Positions 42,739-51,789 of a stretch of 64,000 bases of DNA are shown here, piece by piece. The DNA comes from Cellulomonas timonensis (lineage in GTDB: Bacteria; Actinomycetota; Actinomycetes; Actinomycetales; Cellulomonadaceae). The position numbers and the translations under genes are program-made. The notes beneath the pieces were generated by a model. The model did no database searches. It saw only the letters and a list, made by a program, of their open reading frames with translations, and was not told the origin of the DNA. The stretch covers positions 27,988 to 91,987 of the forward strand of contig NZ_FCOT01000007.1 in assembly GCF_900046455.1 (NCBI RefSeq). The letters are read 5' to 3'. Position 1 is the stretch's first letter; every line of letters begins with the position of its first letter.

Positions 42739-44688
42739 GTGCTCCCCACCTTCATCGACGTCCGCCGAGGACCTGGCGCGGAGCGCACGGGCGGCCGGCC
42801 CGTGTCGCCTGCGCGAGGGCCCCGTCGCCCGCTCGGCCTCGCCGAGATCTCCTTGACTGACGGGTTCTGGGCCACCCTCCAGCAGACCAACGCGGCGGCC
42901 ACCCTGGCGCACTGCGAGGAGTGGATGGAGCGGCTCGGCTGGATCGCGAGCTTCGACCGGGTCGCCGACGGGACCATGGGGTCGGACCGCCCGGGCTGGT
43001 CGTTCGCCGACTCGGAGGTCTACAAGCTCCTCGAGGCGCTGGCCTGGGAGCACGGCCGCACGGGCTCGACCCGGGTGGACGAGGTCTTCACCCGGCTCGC
43101 CGAACGGGTCGCCCGCGCGCAGGACCCGGACGGCTACCTCAACACCTGCTTCGGCCACGGCACGCAGCAGCCGCGGTACTCGGACCTGGAGATGGGCCAC
43201 GAGCTTTACAACACCGGCCACCTGCTGCAGGCCGCTGTGGCCCGGGTGCGCACCTCAGGCGTCGACGCGTTCGTCGAGGTCGCACGCCGCGCCGCCGACC
43301 ACGTGTGCCGCGAGTTCGGCCCCGGGGGCCGGGAGGCGATCTGCGGGCACCCGGAGATCGAGGTCGGGCTCACCGAGCTGGGCCGCGCGCTCGACGAGCC
43401 CAGGTACCTGGCGCAGGCGGAGCTGTTCGTGGACCGCCGCGGGCGAGGGCTGCTCGGGCCCGTCCAATTCGGGCCCGCGTACTTCCAGGACGACGTGCCT
43501 GTGCGCGAGGCGACGGTGTGGCGCGGCCACGCCGTGCGCGCGCTGTACCTCGCCGCCGCGGCCGTGGACCTCGCCGTGGACCGCGACGACGCCGACCTGC
43601 TCGCGGTGCTCGAGCGGCAGTGGACCGCCACCGTCGCGCGGCGCACCTACCTGACCGGCGGCATGGGGTCGCACCATCAGGACGAGGGCTTCGGCGACGA
43701 CTGGGTGCTGCCGCCCGACCGCGCCTACTGCGAGACGTGCGCGGGCATCGCGTCGAACATGGTCTCCTGGCGGCTGTTCCTGGCCACCGGGGACGTGCGG
43801 TACGCAGACCTGATGGAGCGCACGTTCTACAACGTGATCGCCACCTCCCCGCGCGCCGACGGCAAGGCCTTCTTCTACGCGACCCCGCTGCAGCAGCGCC
43901 CCCCCGCCGAGGGGTCGGTGGCCGACGAGGTCAACCCACGCGCCGAGGGCGGCCAGCGGGCGCCCTGGTTCGACGTGTCCTGCTGCCCGACCAACCTCGC
44001 GCGGACCCTCGCGACCTGGCAGTCCTATGCCGCAGTCGCGGATCCGGACGGGCTGACGCTGCTGCAGTACGCGTCGGGCGCCCTGCGCGTCGAGCTCGAC
44101 GGTGGCGGCGTGCTCGGCCTCGACATCAGCACCGCCTACCCCGACGCGGGGACCGTGACGGTGCGCGTCACCGAGGCCCCCGACCGCCCCGTGCGAGTGC
44201 GGCTGCGCGTGCCCGAGTGGGCGCAGCGCGCAGTGCTCTCCGAGGGCGGCAGCGAGCGGCCCGTCGAGCCAGGCCTGGTGGACGTGGAGCGCCTGCTGGC
44301 AGTGGGGGAGGTAGTCCGTCTCGCGCTGCCCATGGAGCCGCGCCTGACCTGGCCCGACGAGCGCATCGACGCCGTGCGCGGCTGTGCGGCCGTGGAGGCC
44401 GGGCCCCGGGTGCTCTGCCTGGAGTCCGTCGACCTGCCGGTGGGGGTGGACCTCGACGACGTGCGACTCGACACGTCGACAGCGCCAGTCGCCGCCCCCG
44501 GCGGCCTCTCGGGCGCCGTGGTCCGGGCCCAGGTGGTGACGCCCACCGACGGCGCCGGGGCGCTGCCCTACGGCCGGCGGCAGCCGTCGGCGCCCGCGCG
44601 CGAGTCCGTCGAGCTGCGCCTCACGCCGTACCACTCGTGGGCCGAGCGCGGCCCCTCGACGATGCGGGTGTGGTTGCCCGCCGTCTGA
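42739..44688 (+). CDS. GH127 beta-L-arabinofuranosidase
   Basis: The protein has 649 residues from a GTG at 42739 with a weak site; it has no signal peptide. GH127 enzymes use a zinc-bound Cys nucleophile. The matching residues are seen as YCETCAG (Glu332 and Cys334) and DVSCCPTN (Cys415 and Cys416), the same spacing as the Glu338/Cys340/Cys417/Cys418 set of HypBA1. EMGHELYNTGHLLQAA and YLTGGMGS are further signatures. It removes L-arabinofuranose from oligosaccharides; with GH31 it suggests decorated xyloglucan or arabinose-containing glycans as the operon's substrate. A terminator follows. Confidence 0.93.
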   Translation: MLPTFIDVRRGPGAERTGGRPVSPARGPRRPLGLAEISLTDGFWATLQQTNAAATLAHCEEWMERLGWIASFDRVADGTMGSDRPGWSFADSEVYKLLEALAWEHGRTGSTRVDEVFTRLAERVARAQDPDGYLNTCFGHGTQQPRYSDLEMGHELYNTGHLLQAAVARVRTSGVDAFVEVARRAADHVCREFGPGGREAICGHPEIEVGLTELGRALDEPRYLAQAELFVDRRGRGLLGPVQFGPAYFQDDVPVREATVWRGHAVRALYLAAAAVDLAVDRDDADLLAVLERQWTATVARRTYLTGGMGSHHQDEGFGDDWVLPPDRAYCETCAGIASNMVSWRLFLATGDVRYADLMERTFYNVIATSPRADGKAFFYATPLQQRPPAEGSVADEVNPRAEGGQRAPWFDVSCCPTNLARTLATWQSYAAVADPDGLTLLQYASGALRVELDGGGVLGLDISTAYPDAGTVTVRVTEAPDRPVRVRLRVPEWAQRAVLSEGGSERPVEPGLVDVERLLAVGEVVRLALPMEPRLTWPDERIDAVRGCAAVEAGPRVLCLESVDLPVGVDLDDVRLDTSTAPVAAPGGLSGAVVRAQVVTPTDGAGALPYGRRQPSAPARESVELRLTPYHSWAERGPSTMRVWLPAV

Positions 44689-44720
44689 CGCTGCCTGAGA
44701 GCAGCAACTGATCCGCGAGA

Positions 44721-44751
44721 AGCGGCCATGCCTGGGCATGGCCGCTTTTTG
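44721..44751 (+). terminator. Rho-independent terminator of the glycan operon
   Basis: AAGCGGCCATGCC pairs with GGCATGGCCGCTT, followed by a T-run, the most canonical terminator in the window. It lies 33 bp after the GH127 stop. Confidence 0.9.
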
Positions 44752-44782
44752 CTGTGCGGGCCTGTGCGAGCGCAGCGATCGG

Positions 44783-44889
44783 TTGTCTGACAAGTGGCCC
44801 CAAAGTTGTCCGAACTGTTGCCGCCTGATCTCCCGGAACGTACGTTCGCGACAAGACCCCAACGTTTCCCGGTCAATGTTGTCCGACAA
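44783..44889. promoter_or_regulatory. Cluster of TTGTCnGACAA operators
   Basis: Perfect palindromes TTGTCTGACAA (44783-44793) and TTGTCCGACAA (44879-44889), plus a degenerate copy at 44806-44816, precede the FadR-type gene. The motif fits the GntR/FadR consensus TnGTnnnACnA. A separate 12-bp palindrome GAACGTACGTTC lies at 44836-44847. Confidence 0.75.
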
Positions 44890-44902
44890 ATGTGAGGTGG
44901 CA

Positions 44903-45604
44903 ATGAAGCCAGCGAACCTGCAGGACCGCATCCTCGACGTGTGCCGCGAACTCGGCCTGGAGCCGGGCGACGACCTCCCCACCGAGCAGGAGCTCGCCGC
45001 GCGGCTCGACGTCAGCCGTGCCGCGCTGCGGGAGGCGCTCGCGGTGCTGGACGGCTTCGGCATCGTCGTCTCCCGGCAGGGCGCGCGCCGCAGCCTGGGG
45101 CGCTTCGACATGACGGCCGTGGTGCTGCGGCTCACCGAGATGATGGAGCCGACCACCGACGCCCTGATCGAGCTGCTCGACGTGCGGCGCGTGCTGGAGG
45201 TGGCGTTCTTCCCCACTGCTGTCGCGAACATGTCCGCCAAGAAGATCGGCGAGCTGCGCGAGGTCACCAACCGCATGCACGCGAAGGCCGAGCATGGCCG
45301 GGCGTTCATCGAGGACGACCAGGCGTTCCATCACGCCATCTACGCCCATCTGGACAACGCGACGCTGGAGAGCCTGCTCACCGCGTTCTGGCAGATGTTC
45401 GAGCGGATGTCTCCCGAGACCACCACGGGCCGCGACCTCGTCGAGTCGGCGCGCAGCCACTCGCGCATCGTCGACGCGCTCCGTGCCGGCGACACCCAGC
45501 TCGCGGTGCACCAGCTCAACGTGCACTTCTTCGACGTCCGGACGCGGCTGACCCACCAGCGCGCCGCGTCCCGCACCACCCCGGCGCCCACCCCAGCCGG
45601 CTAG
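44903..45604 (+). CDS. FadR-subfamily GntR transcriptional regulator
   Basis: The protein has 233 residues from the ATG at 44903, with GAGGTGG upstream; the longer open frame covers the operators and terminator and is rejected. The N-terminal GntR winged helix (DDLPTEQELAARLDVSRAAL then LAVLDGFGIVVSRQGA) is followed by an FCD domain with metal/effector residues (LLDVRRVLE, FIEDDQAFHHAIY and SHSRIVDAL). It heads the sugar-acid operon and probably represses it, released by the sugar acid or a keto-deoxy product. Confidence 0.92.
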   Translation: MKPANLQDRILDVCRELGLEPGDDLPTEQELAARLDVSRAALREALAVLDGFGIVVSRQGARRSLGRFDMTAVVLRLTEMMEPTTDALIELLDVRRVLEVAFFPTAVANMSAKKIGELREVTNRMHAKAEHGRAFIEDDQAFHHAIYAHLDNATLESLLTAFWQMFERMSPETTTGRDLVESARSHSRIVDALRAGDTQLAVHQLNVHFFDVRTRLTHQRAASRTTPAPTPAG

Positions 45605-45637
45605 AGCCGCCCCCGGGCCACCAGAAAGGACATTGCA

Positions 45638-46897
45638 ATGAGGCAACGTTCGCGCATGCGCTTCGCCCCCGTCGCGGCCGGGCTGGTCGCCGGAGCCCTG
45701 CTGCTCTCCGCCTGCGGAGGCGGCAGCGCCGCGGCCGACGACGGAGACGCCACGCTCACGTACTGGCTGTGGCAGGACGACTCGACGGACCCGACGTGGA
45801 CCAACCTGGTCGCGGAGTTCAACGAGCAGAGCACCAACGGGACCGTCGAGGTCCAGGTCATCCCGCTCGCGCAGTACGAGGACAAGCTGCTCAACGCGCT
45901 CAGCAGCGGCGGCGGCCCCGACGCGGCCCGGTTCAAGGACGTGTGGCTCGGCGAGTTCGTGCAGGCCAAGGCGCTGGCGCCGCTCAGCGAGCGGATCGCC
46001 GGCTGGGAGGGCAAGGACGATGTGGTCCCCGCCCTGCTGGACGCCGGCAAGGTGCCGGGGGACGACGAGACGTACCTGATGCCGCACCAGTACACGACGC
46101 TGTACATGTACTACAACAAGGCCATCTTCGCGGCGCACGGGCTCGAGGCGCCGAGCACGCATGAGGACGTGATGGCCGCCGCGCAGACGCTGGCGGACGC
46201 GGGCCAATTCGCGATCGACATCCGTGGCGGCGTCGGCGGGCAGGATCAGTGGGCCGCCTGGATGTACTCGGCGGGCGCGACGTTCGTCGACGACGACGGC
46301 AATGTCACGCTCGCAGACGAGGTGGGCGTGGAGGCGAACCAGGACTACCTGGACCTGCACGCGATGGGCGCGACGCCCCCCGGCTCGATCACCGCGGACT
46401 TCGCCGCCGTGCGGGGCAACTTCCTCAACAAGACGACGGCCATGATGATCCACCACGCGGGCTCGCTGGCGGCGGTGCGTGAGGGGCTGGGCGACGACGT
46501 CGGCGTCATCCCGATGCCGTCGGCCGACCCCGCGAAGCCCACGACGCTCGGCTCGATGAGCGGCAACGTGGTGTTCGGGACGTCGGACAAGCAGGACCTC
46601 GCGTGGGAGTGGGTGTCCTGGCTGCTGACCCACGACCCGATGCTCACCATGAGCACCTCGCCGCAGGGCCAGCTCCCCGTCCTCACCTCCGTGGCCCAGG
46701 GCTCGCCGTTCAGCGACGACGAGGGGCTGCAGGTGGCGCTCGACGCACAGGCCACCGCCCAGACATGGCCGCTGCTGCCGGGCACGTCGACGGTCGTCAA
46801 CAAGGACTGGGTCCCCACGCTCCAGTCGGCCTTCGAGGGCAAGGTCACGAGCGCGCAGGCGCTCGAGGAGCTCTCCACGGTGCTGGCGGGGAAGTGA
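45638..46897 (+). CDS. ABC importer substrate-binding lipoprotein (family 1)
   Basis: The protein has 419 residues with a signal peptide and lipobox LLSAC (Cys26). The mature part matches family 1 solute-binding proteins (LTYWLWQDDSTDPTWTNLVA, NALSSGGGPDAARFKDVWLG, YMYYNKAIFAAHGLEAPSTH). AAAGGA precedes the ATG. By context its ligand is a sugar acid or an oligosaccharide that contains one; no local ATPase is present. Confidence 0.92.
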   Translation: MRQRSRMRFAPVAAGLVAGALLLSACGGGSAAADDGDATLTYWLWQDDSTDPTWTNLVAEFNEQSTNGTVEVQVIPLAQYEDKLLNALSSGGGPDAARFKDVWLGEFVQAKALAPLSERIAGWEGKDDVVPALLDAGKVPGDDETYLMPHQYTTLYMYYNKAIFAAHGLEAPSTHEDVMAAAQTLADAGQFAIDIRGGVGGQDQWAAWMYSAGATFVDDDGNVTLADEVGVEANQDYLDLHAMGATPPGSITADFAAVRGNFLNKTTAMMIHHAGSLAAVREGLGDDVGVIPMPSADPAKPTTLGSMSGNVVFGTSDKQDLAWEWVSWLLTHDPMLTMSTSPQGQLPVLTSVAQGSPFSDDEGLQVALDAQATAQTWPLLPGTSTVVNKDWVPTLQSAFEGKVTSAQALEELSTVLAGK

Positions 46898-46898
46898 G

Positions 46899-47843
46899 AT
46901 GACAGCCGGACCTCTGACCGCACTGCCGCGCCGGGAGCAGCTCCCGGCCGGTCGGGCTGCACGGCGGGCGCCGCGGCGCCGCGTGAACCTGATGCCGCTC
47001 GTCTACCTCGCGCCGAGCCTCGCGCTGTTCGCGGCGTTCATCGTCTTCCCGTTCCTGCGGGCCATCTGGTTCTCGTTCAACGAGACGAGCTTCCTCGGCG
47101 GCATCATCGGCTTCACGGGGATCGAGAACTACCAGGCGATCCTCTCCGACCCGCACTTCGTGAACGCGCTGCGCAACTCGGCGGCGTGGACGTTCGGGGC
47201 GGTGGGGCTGCAGCTCGTGCTCGGCACCGCCGGGGCGTTCCTGCTCAACCAGCGGTTCGCGCTGCGCGGCCTGGCCCGGGGGCTCGCGATGGTCCCGTGG
47301 GCCACCCCGAGCGTGCTCGTCGCCCTGATCTGGCTGTGGATGCTCGACCCGAACCGCGGCATCGTCAACGGCGTCCTGGTGGGTCTCGGCATCCTCGACA
47401 AGCCGGTGGCGTTCCTCAGCACGTCGGAGACGGCGATGCCCACGCTCATCGCGATCGACGCCTGGCAGGGCATCCCGTTCTTCGCGGTGATGATCCTGGC
47501 CGCGCTGCAGAGCGTGCCGCAGGAGCTCAAGGACTCCGCGCGCACGGACGGCTGCGGCCCGATGGGCGTCTTCCGCAACGTCGTCGTCCCGCACATCCTG
47601 CCCACGGTGCTCATCACCCTGGTACTGCGGCTCATCTGGACGGCGAACTACATCGACCTCGCCTACGTGCTGACCGGCGGCGGACCGGCCCGCGCCACCA
47701 CCACCCTGCCGCTGCTGTCCTACCTGACGGCGTACAAGGGCGGGGACTTCGGGCAGGGCGCGGCCTACGCGATGGTGCAGGCGGCGATCCTCTCCGTCCT
47801 GGTCGTGATGTACATCCGCCTCACGAGAGACAGGAGCGCGTGA
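46899..47843 (+). CDS. CUT1 ABC permease (MalF-like)
   Basis: The protein has 314 residues with a positively charged N-tail and six helices. The EAA-type loop is ELKDSARTDGCGPMGVFRNV. MVPWATPSVLVALIWLWML is the typical conserved helix. It begins one base after the binding-protein stop and overlaps the next permease gene. Confidence 0.93.
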   Translation: MTAGPLTALPRREQLPAGRAARRAPRRRVNLMPLVYLAPSLALFAAFIVFPFLRAIWFSFNETSFLGGIIGFTGIENYQAILSDPHFVNALRNSAAWTFGAVGLQLVLGTAGAFLLNQRFALRGLARGLAMVPWATPSVLVALIWLWMLDPNRGIVNGVLVGLGILDKPVAFLSTSETAMPTLIAIDAWQGIPFFAVMILAALQSVPQELKDSARTDGCGPMGVFRNVVVPHILPTVLITLVLRLIWTANYIDLAYVLTGGGPARATTTLPLLSYLTAYKGGDFGQGAAYAMVQAAILSVLVVMYIRLTRDRSA

Positions 47844-48745
47844 TGTCCGCTGTGCTCGATCGTCCCCTGGCGCCTGCGGCTTCCCCGGCGCCCGCACCGG
47901 TCCCGATCCCGCGCCGTCCCCGTGTGCGGCTGGGCAGCTCGCTGGTCCACGGCGCCGTCGCCCTCTGGCTGGCGGCGACGCTCGGCCCATACCTGGTGAT
48001 GCTGCTGACGTCGCTCACGAGCGAGCGGGAGCTGCTCACTCCGGGCGTCAACCCGATCCCCGAGACGTTCACCCTCGACGCGTATGTCGAGCTGTTCCGC
48101 ACCACGCAGTTCCTCAGCTACCTGGGCAACTCGGTGTTCACGGCGTTCGGCACCGTCGCGTTCTCGCTGCTCGTGGCGATGGCGTCGGCCATCTGCCTGT
48201 CGCGGTTCCGGTTCCGGGGCCGCACGTCGATGCTGACCGCGCTGCTCATCGCCCAGCTCTTCCCGGCCGTGCTGCTGGTCATCCCGCTGCAGGCCGAGCT
48301 GCGCACCGTGGGGCTGCTCGACTCCCGCTGGGGCCTGATCCTCGTCTACTCGACGTTCGCCACCCCGTTCGCGACGTTCCTGCTGAAGAACTTCCTCGAC
48401 GGGCTGCCCCTCGAGCTCGACGAGGCGGCGTCGATCGACGGCTGCTCGCCGTGGCAGATGGTGCGGCACGTGTTGCTGCCGCTCATGCGCCCGGGGCTCA
48501 CCGCCGCCGGGACGTACATCTTCATCTTCGCGTGGAACGAGCTGCTCTACGCGTTGACCTTCACCTCGACGCCCGCCGCCCAGACCATCCCCGTCGGGCT
48601 GCAGCTTTTCATCGGCGAGTACCAGATCCGGTGGGACCTGCTCACCGCCGGCGGCGTCCTGGCCGCCATCCCGGTGCTCGCGGGCTTCATGGTCGTGCAG
48701 CGCCAGCTCATCAGCGGGCTGACCGCCGGCGCCGTCAAGGGCTGA
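47843..48745 (+). CDS. CUT1 ABC permease (MalG-like)
   Basis: The protein has 300 residues with a Pro-rich N-tail, six helices and the EAA loop ELDEAASIDGCSPWQMVRHV. FIFAWNELLYALTF and the C-terminal SGLTAGAVKG are MalG features. The ATG overlaps the previous stop by one base. Confidence 0.93.
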   Translation: MSAVLDRPLAPAASPAPAPVPIPRRPRVRLGSSLVHGAVALWLAATLGPYLVMLLTSLTSERELLTPGVNPIPETFTLDAYVELFRTTQFLSYLGNSVFTAFGTVAFSLLVAMASAICLSRFRFRGRTSMLTALLIAQLFPAVLLVIPLQAELRTVGLLDSRWGLILVYSTFATPFATFLLKNFLDGLPLELDEAASIDGCSPWQMVRHVLLPLMRPGLTAAGTYIFIFAWNELLYALTFTSTPAAQTIPVGLQLFIGEYQIRWDLLTAGGVLAAIPVLAGFMVVQRQLISGLTAGAVKG

Positions 48746-48793
48746 GCCCGCCCCACCTCGAACCACAGCACCTCACAGATCGGAACGAACGCC

Positions 48794-49909
48794 ATGACCA
48801 TCACCGACTCGCGCATCCCGCGCATCGAGTCCATCGAGCTGAGCGCCTCCCGCGTGCCGTTGCCCGACGGGCCGTGGGGCGACCAGATCCACCACGTGAC
48901 CGACATCGAGGTGACGCTCGTCGATGTGCGCGGCGACAACGGGCTCGTCGGCACGGGCTTCAGCCACACGTCGGGCATGGGCGGCGCGACGATCGCCGCG
49001 CTGGTGGGCGAGATGATCCCGAACGTCGTCGGACGCCCGCTGTCCCCGCAGGGCATCTGGCACTCGAGCTACCGCTACGTGCACGACATCGGTGGCGCCG
49101 GCGTGACCACCCACGCCCTGTCGGCGATCGACATCGCGTGCTGGGACCTGCTCGGCAAGAGCCTGGGCGTTCCGCTGGTGGACCTCATCGGCCGGGTGCG
49201 CGACCGGGTGCCGCTGTACGGCAGCGGCATCAACCTCAACCGCAGCGTCGAGGAGGTCGTGGAGCAGGCCCGCCGCTGGCAGGCGCTCGGCTACGCCGCC
49301 GGCAAGGTGAAGGTCGGCAAGCCGGACCTCGAGGAGGACGTCGAGCGCCTCACGAAGATCCGCGAGGCCATCGGCGCGTTCCCGCTCGCCGTGGACGCGA
49401 ACCAGGGCTGGAGCTATCCCGAGGCGCTGCGGGCGTTCAAGCGCTTCGAGCACCTGGACCTGCTGTGGATCGAGGAGCCGCTGCCCTCGGACGACATCAC
49501 CGGCCACGTGCGGCTGCGGGAGCGCACGAGCACGCCGATCGGGCTGGGGGAGAACGTCTACAACCTCCCGCAGTTCACCGAGTACATCGAGCGCGGCGCC
49601 GTGGACTTCGTGCAGGCGGACCTCGGGCGGGTGGGCGGCATCACCGGGTACCTCGACATCGCGACGGTGGCGCGGGCCCACAACCTGCCGATGACCCCGC
49701 ACTTCGTGCTCGAGCTCAGCGCGTCGCTGCTCGCGGCGGTCCCCAACATCTCCTACGCCGAGGTCACCGACGGCGGCCGCTGGCAGGAGCTCGGCATCGT
49801 CTCCGAGGCCGGCACGGAGGTCGACGGGTTCTACGTGCCGTCGGATCGCCCGGGCAACGGCCTGGTGTTCGACCGCGAGTACCTCGCCCGCCACGCGATC
49901 ACCCTCTGA
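48794..49909 (+). CDS. Enolase-superfamily sugar acid dehydratase (mandelate racemase-like)
   Basis: The protein has 371 residues. The active site of the mandelate racemase subgroup is complete: KxK at Lys171 and Lys173, metal ligands Asp201, Glu227 and Glu253, and the Asp276/His303 pair, with an N-terminal capping domain (residues 10-125). Members dehydrate aldonic or aldaric acids to 2-keto-3-deoxy acids. Specificity cannot be assigned by eye. The neighbouring aldolase-like gene fits a dehydratase/aldolase path. Confidence 0.9.
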   Translation: MTITDSRIPRIESIELSASRVPLPDGPWGDQIHHVTDIEVTLVDVRGDNGLVGTGFSHTSGMGGATIAALVGEMIPNVVGRPLSPQGIWHSSYRYVHDIGGAGVTTHALSAIDIACWDLLGKSLGVPLVDLIGRVRDRVPLYGSGINLNRSVEEVVEQARRWQALGYAAGKVKVGKPDLEEDVERLTKIREAIGAFPLAVDANQGWSYPEALRAFKRFEHLDLLWIEEPLPSDDITGHVRLRERTSTPIGLGENVYNLPQFTEYIERGAVDFVQADLGRVGGITGYLDIATVARAHNLPMTPHFVLELSASLLAAVPNISYAEVTDGGRWQELGIVSEAGTEVDGFYVPSDRPGNGLVFDREYLARHAITL

Positions 49910-49947
49910 ACCCCCTCAACCCCCTCTCTGAACAGGACGGACACACC

Positions 49948-50673
49948 ATGACGTACGCCACCAACGACCTCCGCGGCCAGGTCGCGATCATCACCGGCGC
50001 CTCCTCCGGCATCGGCGAGTCCCTCGCGCGGCTGCTCAGCGCGCAGGGCGTCAAGCTCGGGCTGCTGTCGCGCTCCGGGAAGGACCTGGGCCTGCCCGAG
50101 TCGATCACCGGCGCCGTGGACGTCGCCGACCGCGCCGCCGTGGCGGCCTTCGTCGAGCGGACCGTCGCGGAGTTCGGCGGGCTGGACATCGCCGTCGCGA
50201 ACGCGGGCGTCGGCTCCTACGGCGAGTTCCTCGACGTCCCCGAGGAGCACGAGGACGAGATGATCGCGACGAACGTGCTCGGCACGATCCACCTCTACCG
50301 GGCTGCGGTGCCGCACCTGGTGGCCCGCGGCGGGGGAGACCTCATCACCGTGGCCAGCGAGGCCGGCCGGCGCGGGCTGCCGGGCGAGGCCGTGTACTCG
50401 GCCAGCAAGTTCGCGCAGGTGGGCCTGACGCGCGCGCTCGACAACGAGCTGCGCGAGTCCGGCATCCGCGCGTCCAACATCGCCCCCGGCGGCGTGTGGA
50501 CCAACTTCGCGATCGACGACGAGCGGGGCCGGGTCGATGGCTCCGACCAGCTCCAGGGCATGATGCGGCCCGATGACGTGGCCGAGCTCATCGGCTTCGT
50601 GCTGACCCGCCCGCGTCACTTCCGGATCCTCGAGACCGCCCTGCGCCCCGTCACCGAGGCCCAGTGGGGCTGA
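49948..50673 (+). CDS. Short-chain dehydrogenase/reductase (classical SDR)
   Basis: The protein has 241 residues. The cofactor motif is TGASSGIG (residues 16-23); NAG (about 90) and the catalytic Ser/Tyr/Lys set are seen in ITVASEAGR and YSASKFA. The absence of an Arg/Lys in the usual NADP position (LLSRSGKD is ambiguous) leaves cofactor preference open. In the operon it could oxidise the free sugar or reduce or oxidise a keto-deoxy acid. Confidence 0.9.
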   Translation: MTYATNDLRGQVAIITGASSGIGESLARLLSAQGVKLGLLSRSGKDLGLPESITGAVDVADRAAVAAFVERTVAEFGGLDIAVANAGVGSYGEFLDVPEEHEDEMIATNVLGTIHLYRAAVPHLVARGGGDLITVASEAGRRGLPGEAVYSASKFAQVGLTRALDNELRESGIRASNIAPGGVWTNFAIDDERGRVDGSDQLQGMMRPDDVAELIGFVLTRPRHFRILETALRPVTEAQWG

Positions 50674-50723
50674 TCCCCGCCCAGAAGTGCCGGTCTGATC
50701 ACCATCCAGAAGAAGTGAGCACC

Positions 50724-51662
50724 ATGACTGCCCTGTCCTCCACTGAGCCGCTCCGCGGCGTCATCCCCCCGATCATCACGCCCCTGACCCCCACCGGGAC
50801 AGTGGACGTCCCCTCGCTCGAACGCCTCGTGAACTTCGAGGTCGACGCCGGTGTGCACGCGATCTTCGCGCTCGGCACCGGCGGCGAGGGGCCGTACCTC
50901 ACCGACGACCAGCAGCACACCGTGCTGCGGACCGTCACTGACACCGTCGCCGGGCGCATCCCCGTGCTGGCTGGGGTCAGCGACATCGGCACCGCCAAGG
51001 TGCTCGCCAACGTCGAGATCGCCACCCAGTACCCCGTGGACGCGCTCGTCTCCACCGCCGCGTTCTACGGCTCGGTGTCACGCGTCGAGCTCGACGCCCA
51101 CTTCAGGGCGATCGCCGCCTCCTCCGAGCTGCCGCTGTACGCGTACGACATCCCGCTGTTCACGGGCGTCAAGCTCCCCGCCGACCTCACCGTCGAGCTG
51201 GCCCACGACGGTGTGATCGCGGGCGTCAAGGACACCAGCGGGGAGGAGGACGGGTTCCGCTTCATCATCGAGAACACGCGGGACCTGCCCGGCTTCTCCG
51301 TCATCACCGGATCGGACATCACCGGTGACGCCGCGATCCTGCAGGGCGCGCACGGCCTGATCGTCGGGGTCGCGAACATCGACCCGCACGGCTTCGTGGA
51401 GATGTACGACGCTGCGGTGCGCGGCGACTGGCAGTCCGCCCGCGTCGTGCAGGAGCGGCTGCACGCGCTGCGGCTCATCGCGAAGATCGCCGCGGGGCGC
51501 ATCAGCGGGTTCAGCGCCACGATCGGGGCGTTCAAGGCGGCGCAGGTCTACCGCGGCATCATCGACCACGACCTGCTGCAGGCGCCCCTGCAGTCGCTCG
51601 ACGACGCGGAGCGCGCTGCCGTGCACCGCGTGCTGGACGGGCAAGGCCTCGGGCGGATCTGA
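50724..51662 (+). CDS. DapA/NAL-family aldolase (2-keto-3-deoxy acid type)
   Basis: The protein has 312 residues. The Schiff-base Lys169 is in IAGVKDTSGE, Tyr141 is in YAYDIP and the substrate loop is GTGGEGPYLTDDQ (where DapA has GTTGE). The family includes KDG aldolase, KdgD-type dehydratases, N-acetylneuraminate lyase and DHDPS. Following an enolase-type dehydratase it most likely cleaves or dehydrates a 2-keto-3-deoxy sugar acid. Last gene of the FadR-controlled operon; a strong hairpin follows. Confidence 0.9.
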   Translation: MTALSSTEPLRGVIPPIITPLTPTGTVDVPSLERLVNFEVDAGVHAIFALGTGGEGPYLTDDQQHTVLRTVTDTVAGRIPVLAGVSDIGTAKVLANVEIATQYPVDALVSTAAFYGSVSRVELDAHFRAIAASSELPLYAYDIPLFTGVKLPADLTVELAHDGVIAGVKDTSGEEDGFRFIIENTRDLPGFSVITGSDITGDAAILQGAHGLIVGVANIDPHGFVEMYDAAVRGDWQSARVVQERLHALRLIAKIAAGRISGFSATIGAFKAAQVYRGIIDHDLLQAPLQSLDDAERAAVHRVLDGQGLGRI

Positions 51663-51688
51663 GCCCCGCCCCGGCCCTGCGCCCCGCC

Positions 51689-51726
51689 AGGCCGGCCGGC
51701 CGTGCTCCGGCACGGTTGGCCGGCCT
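51689..51726. terminator. Bidirectional terminator after the sugar-acid operon
   Basis: AGGCCGGCC and GGCCGGCCT enclose a further 8-bp stem (two G-T pairs) with a 4-nt loop, about 17 bp in all, between converging genes. Confidence 0.75.
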
Positions 51727-51741
51727 GTGTGGCGCTCGCGT

Positions 51742-51789
51742 TCGCGCTAGACGAGCGCCCACGACGGGGCGCTCGCGCTAGACGAGCGC
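51742..51789. repeat. 17-bp tandem direct repeat at the amidohydrolase 3' end
   Basis: TCGCGCTAGACGAGCGC occurs at 51742-51758 and 51773-51789, a 31-bp period that includes the stop codon region of the amidohydrolase gene. It looks like a small tandem duplication. Confidence 0.6.
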
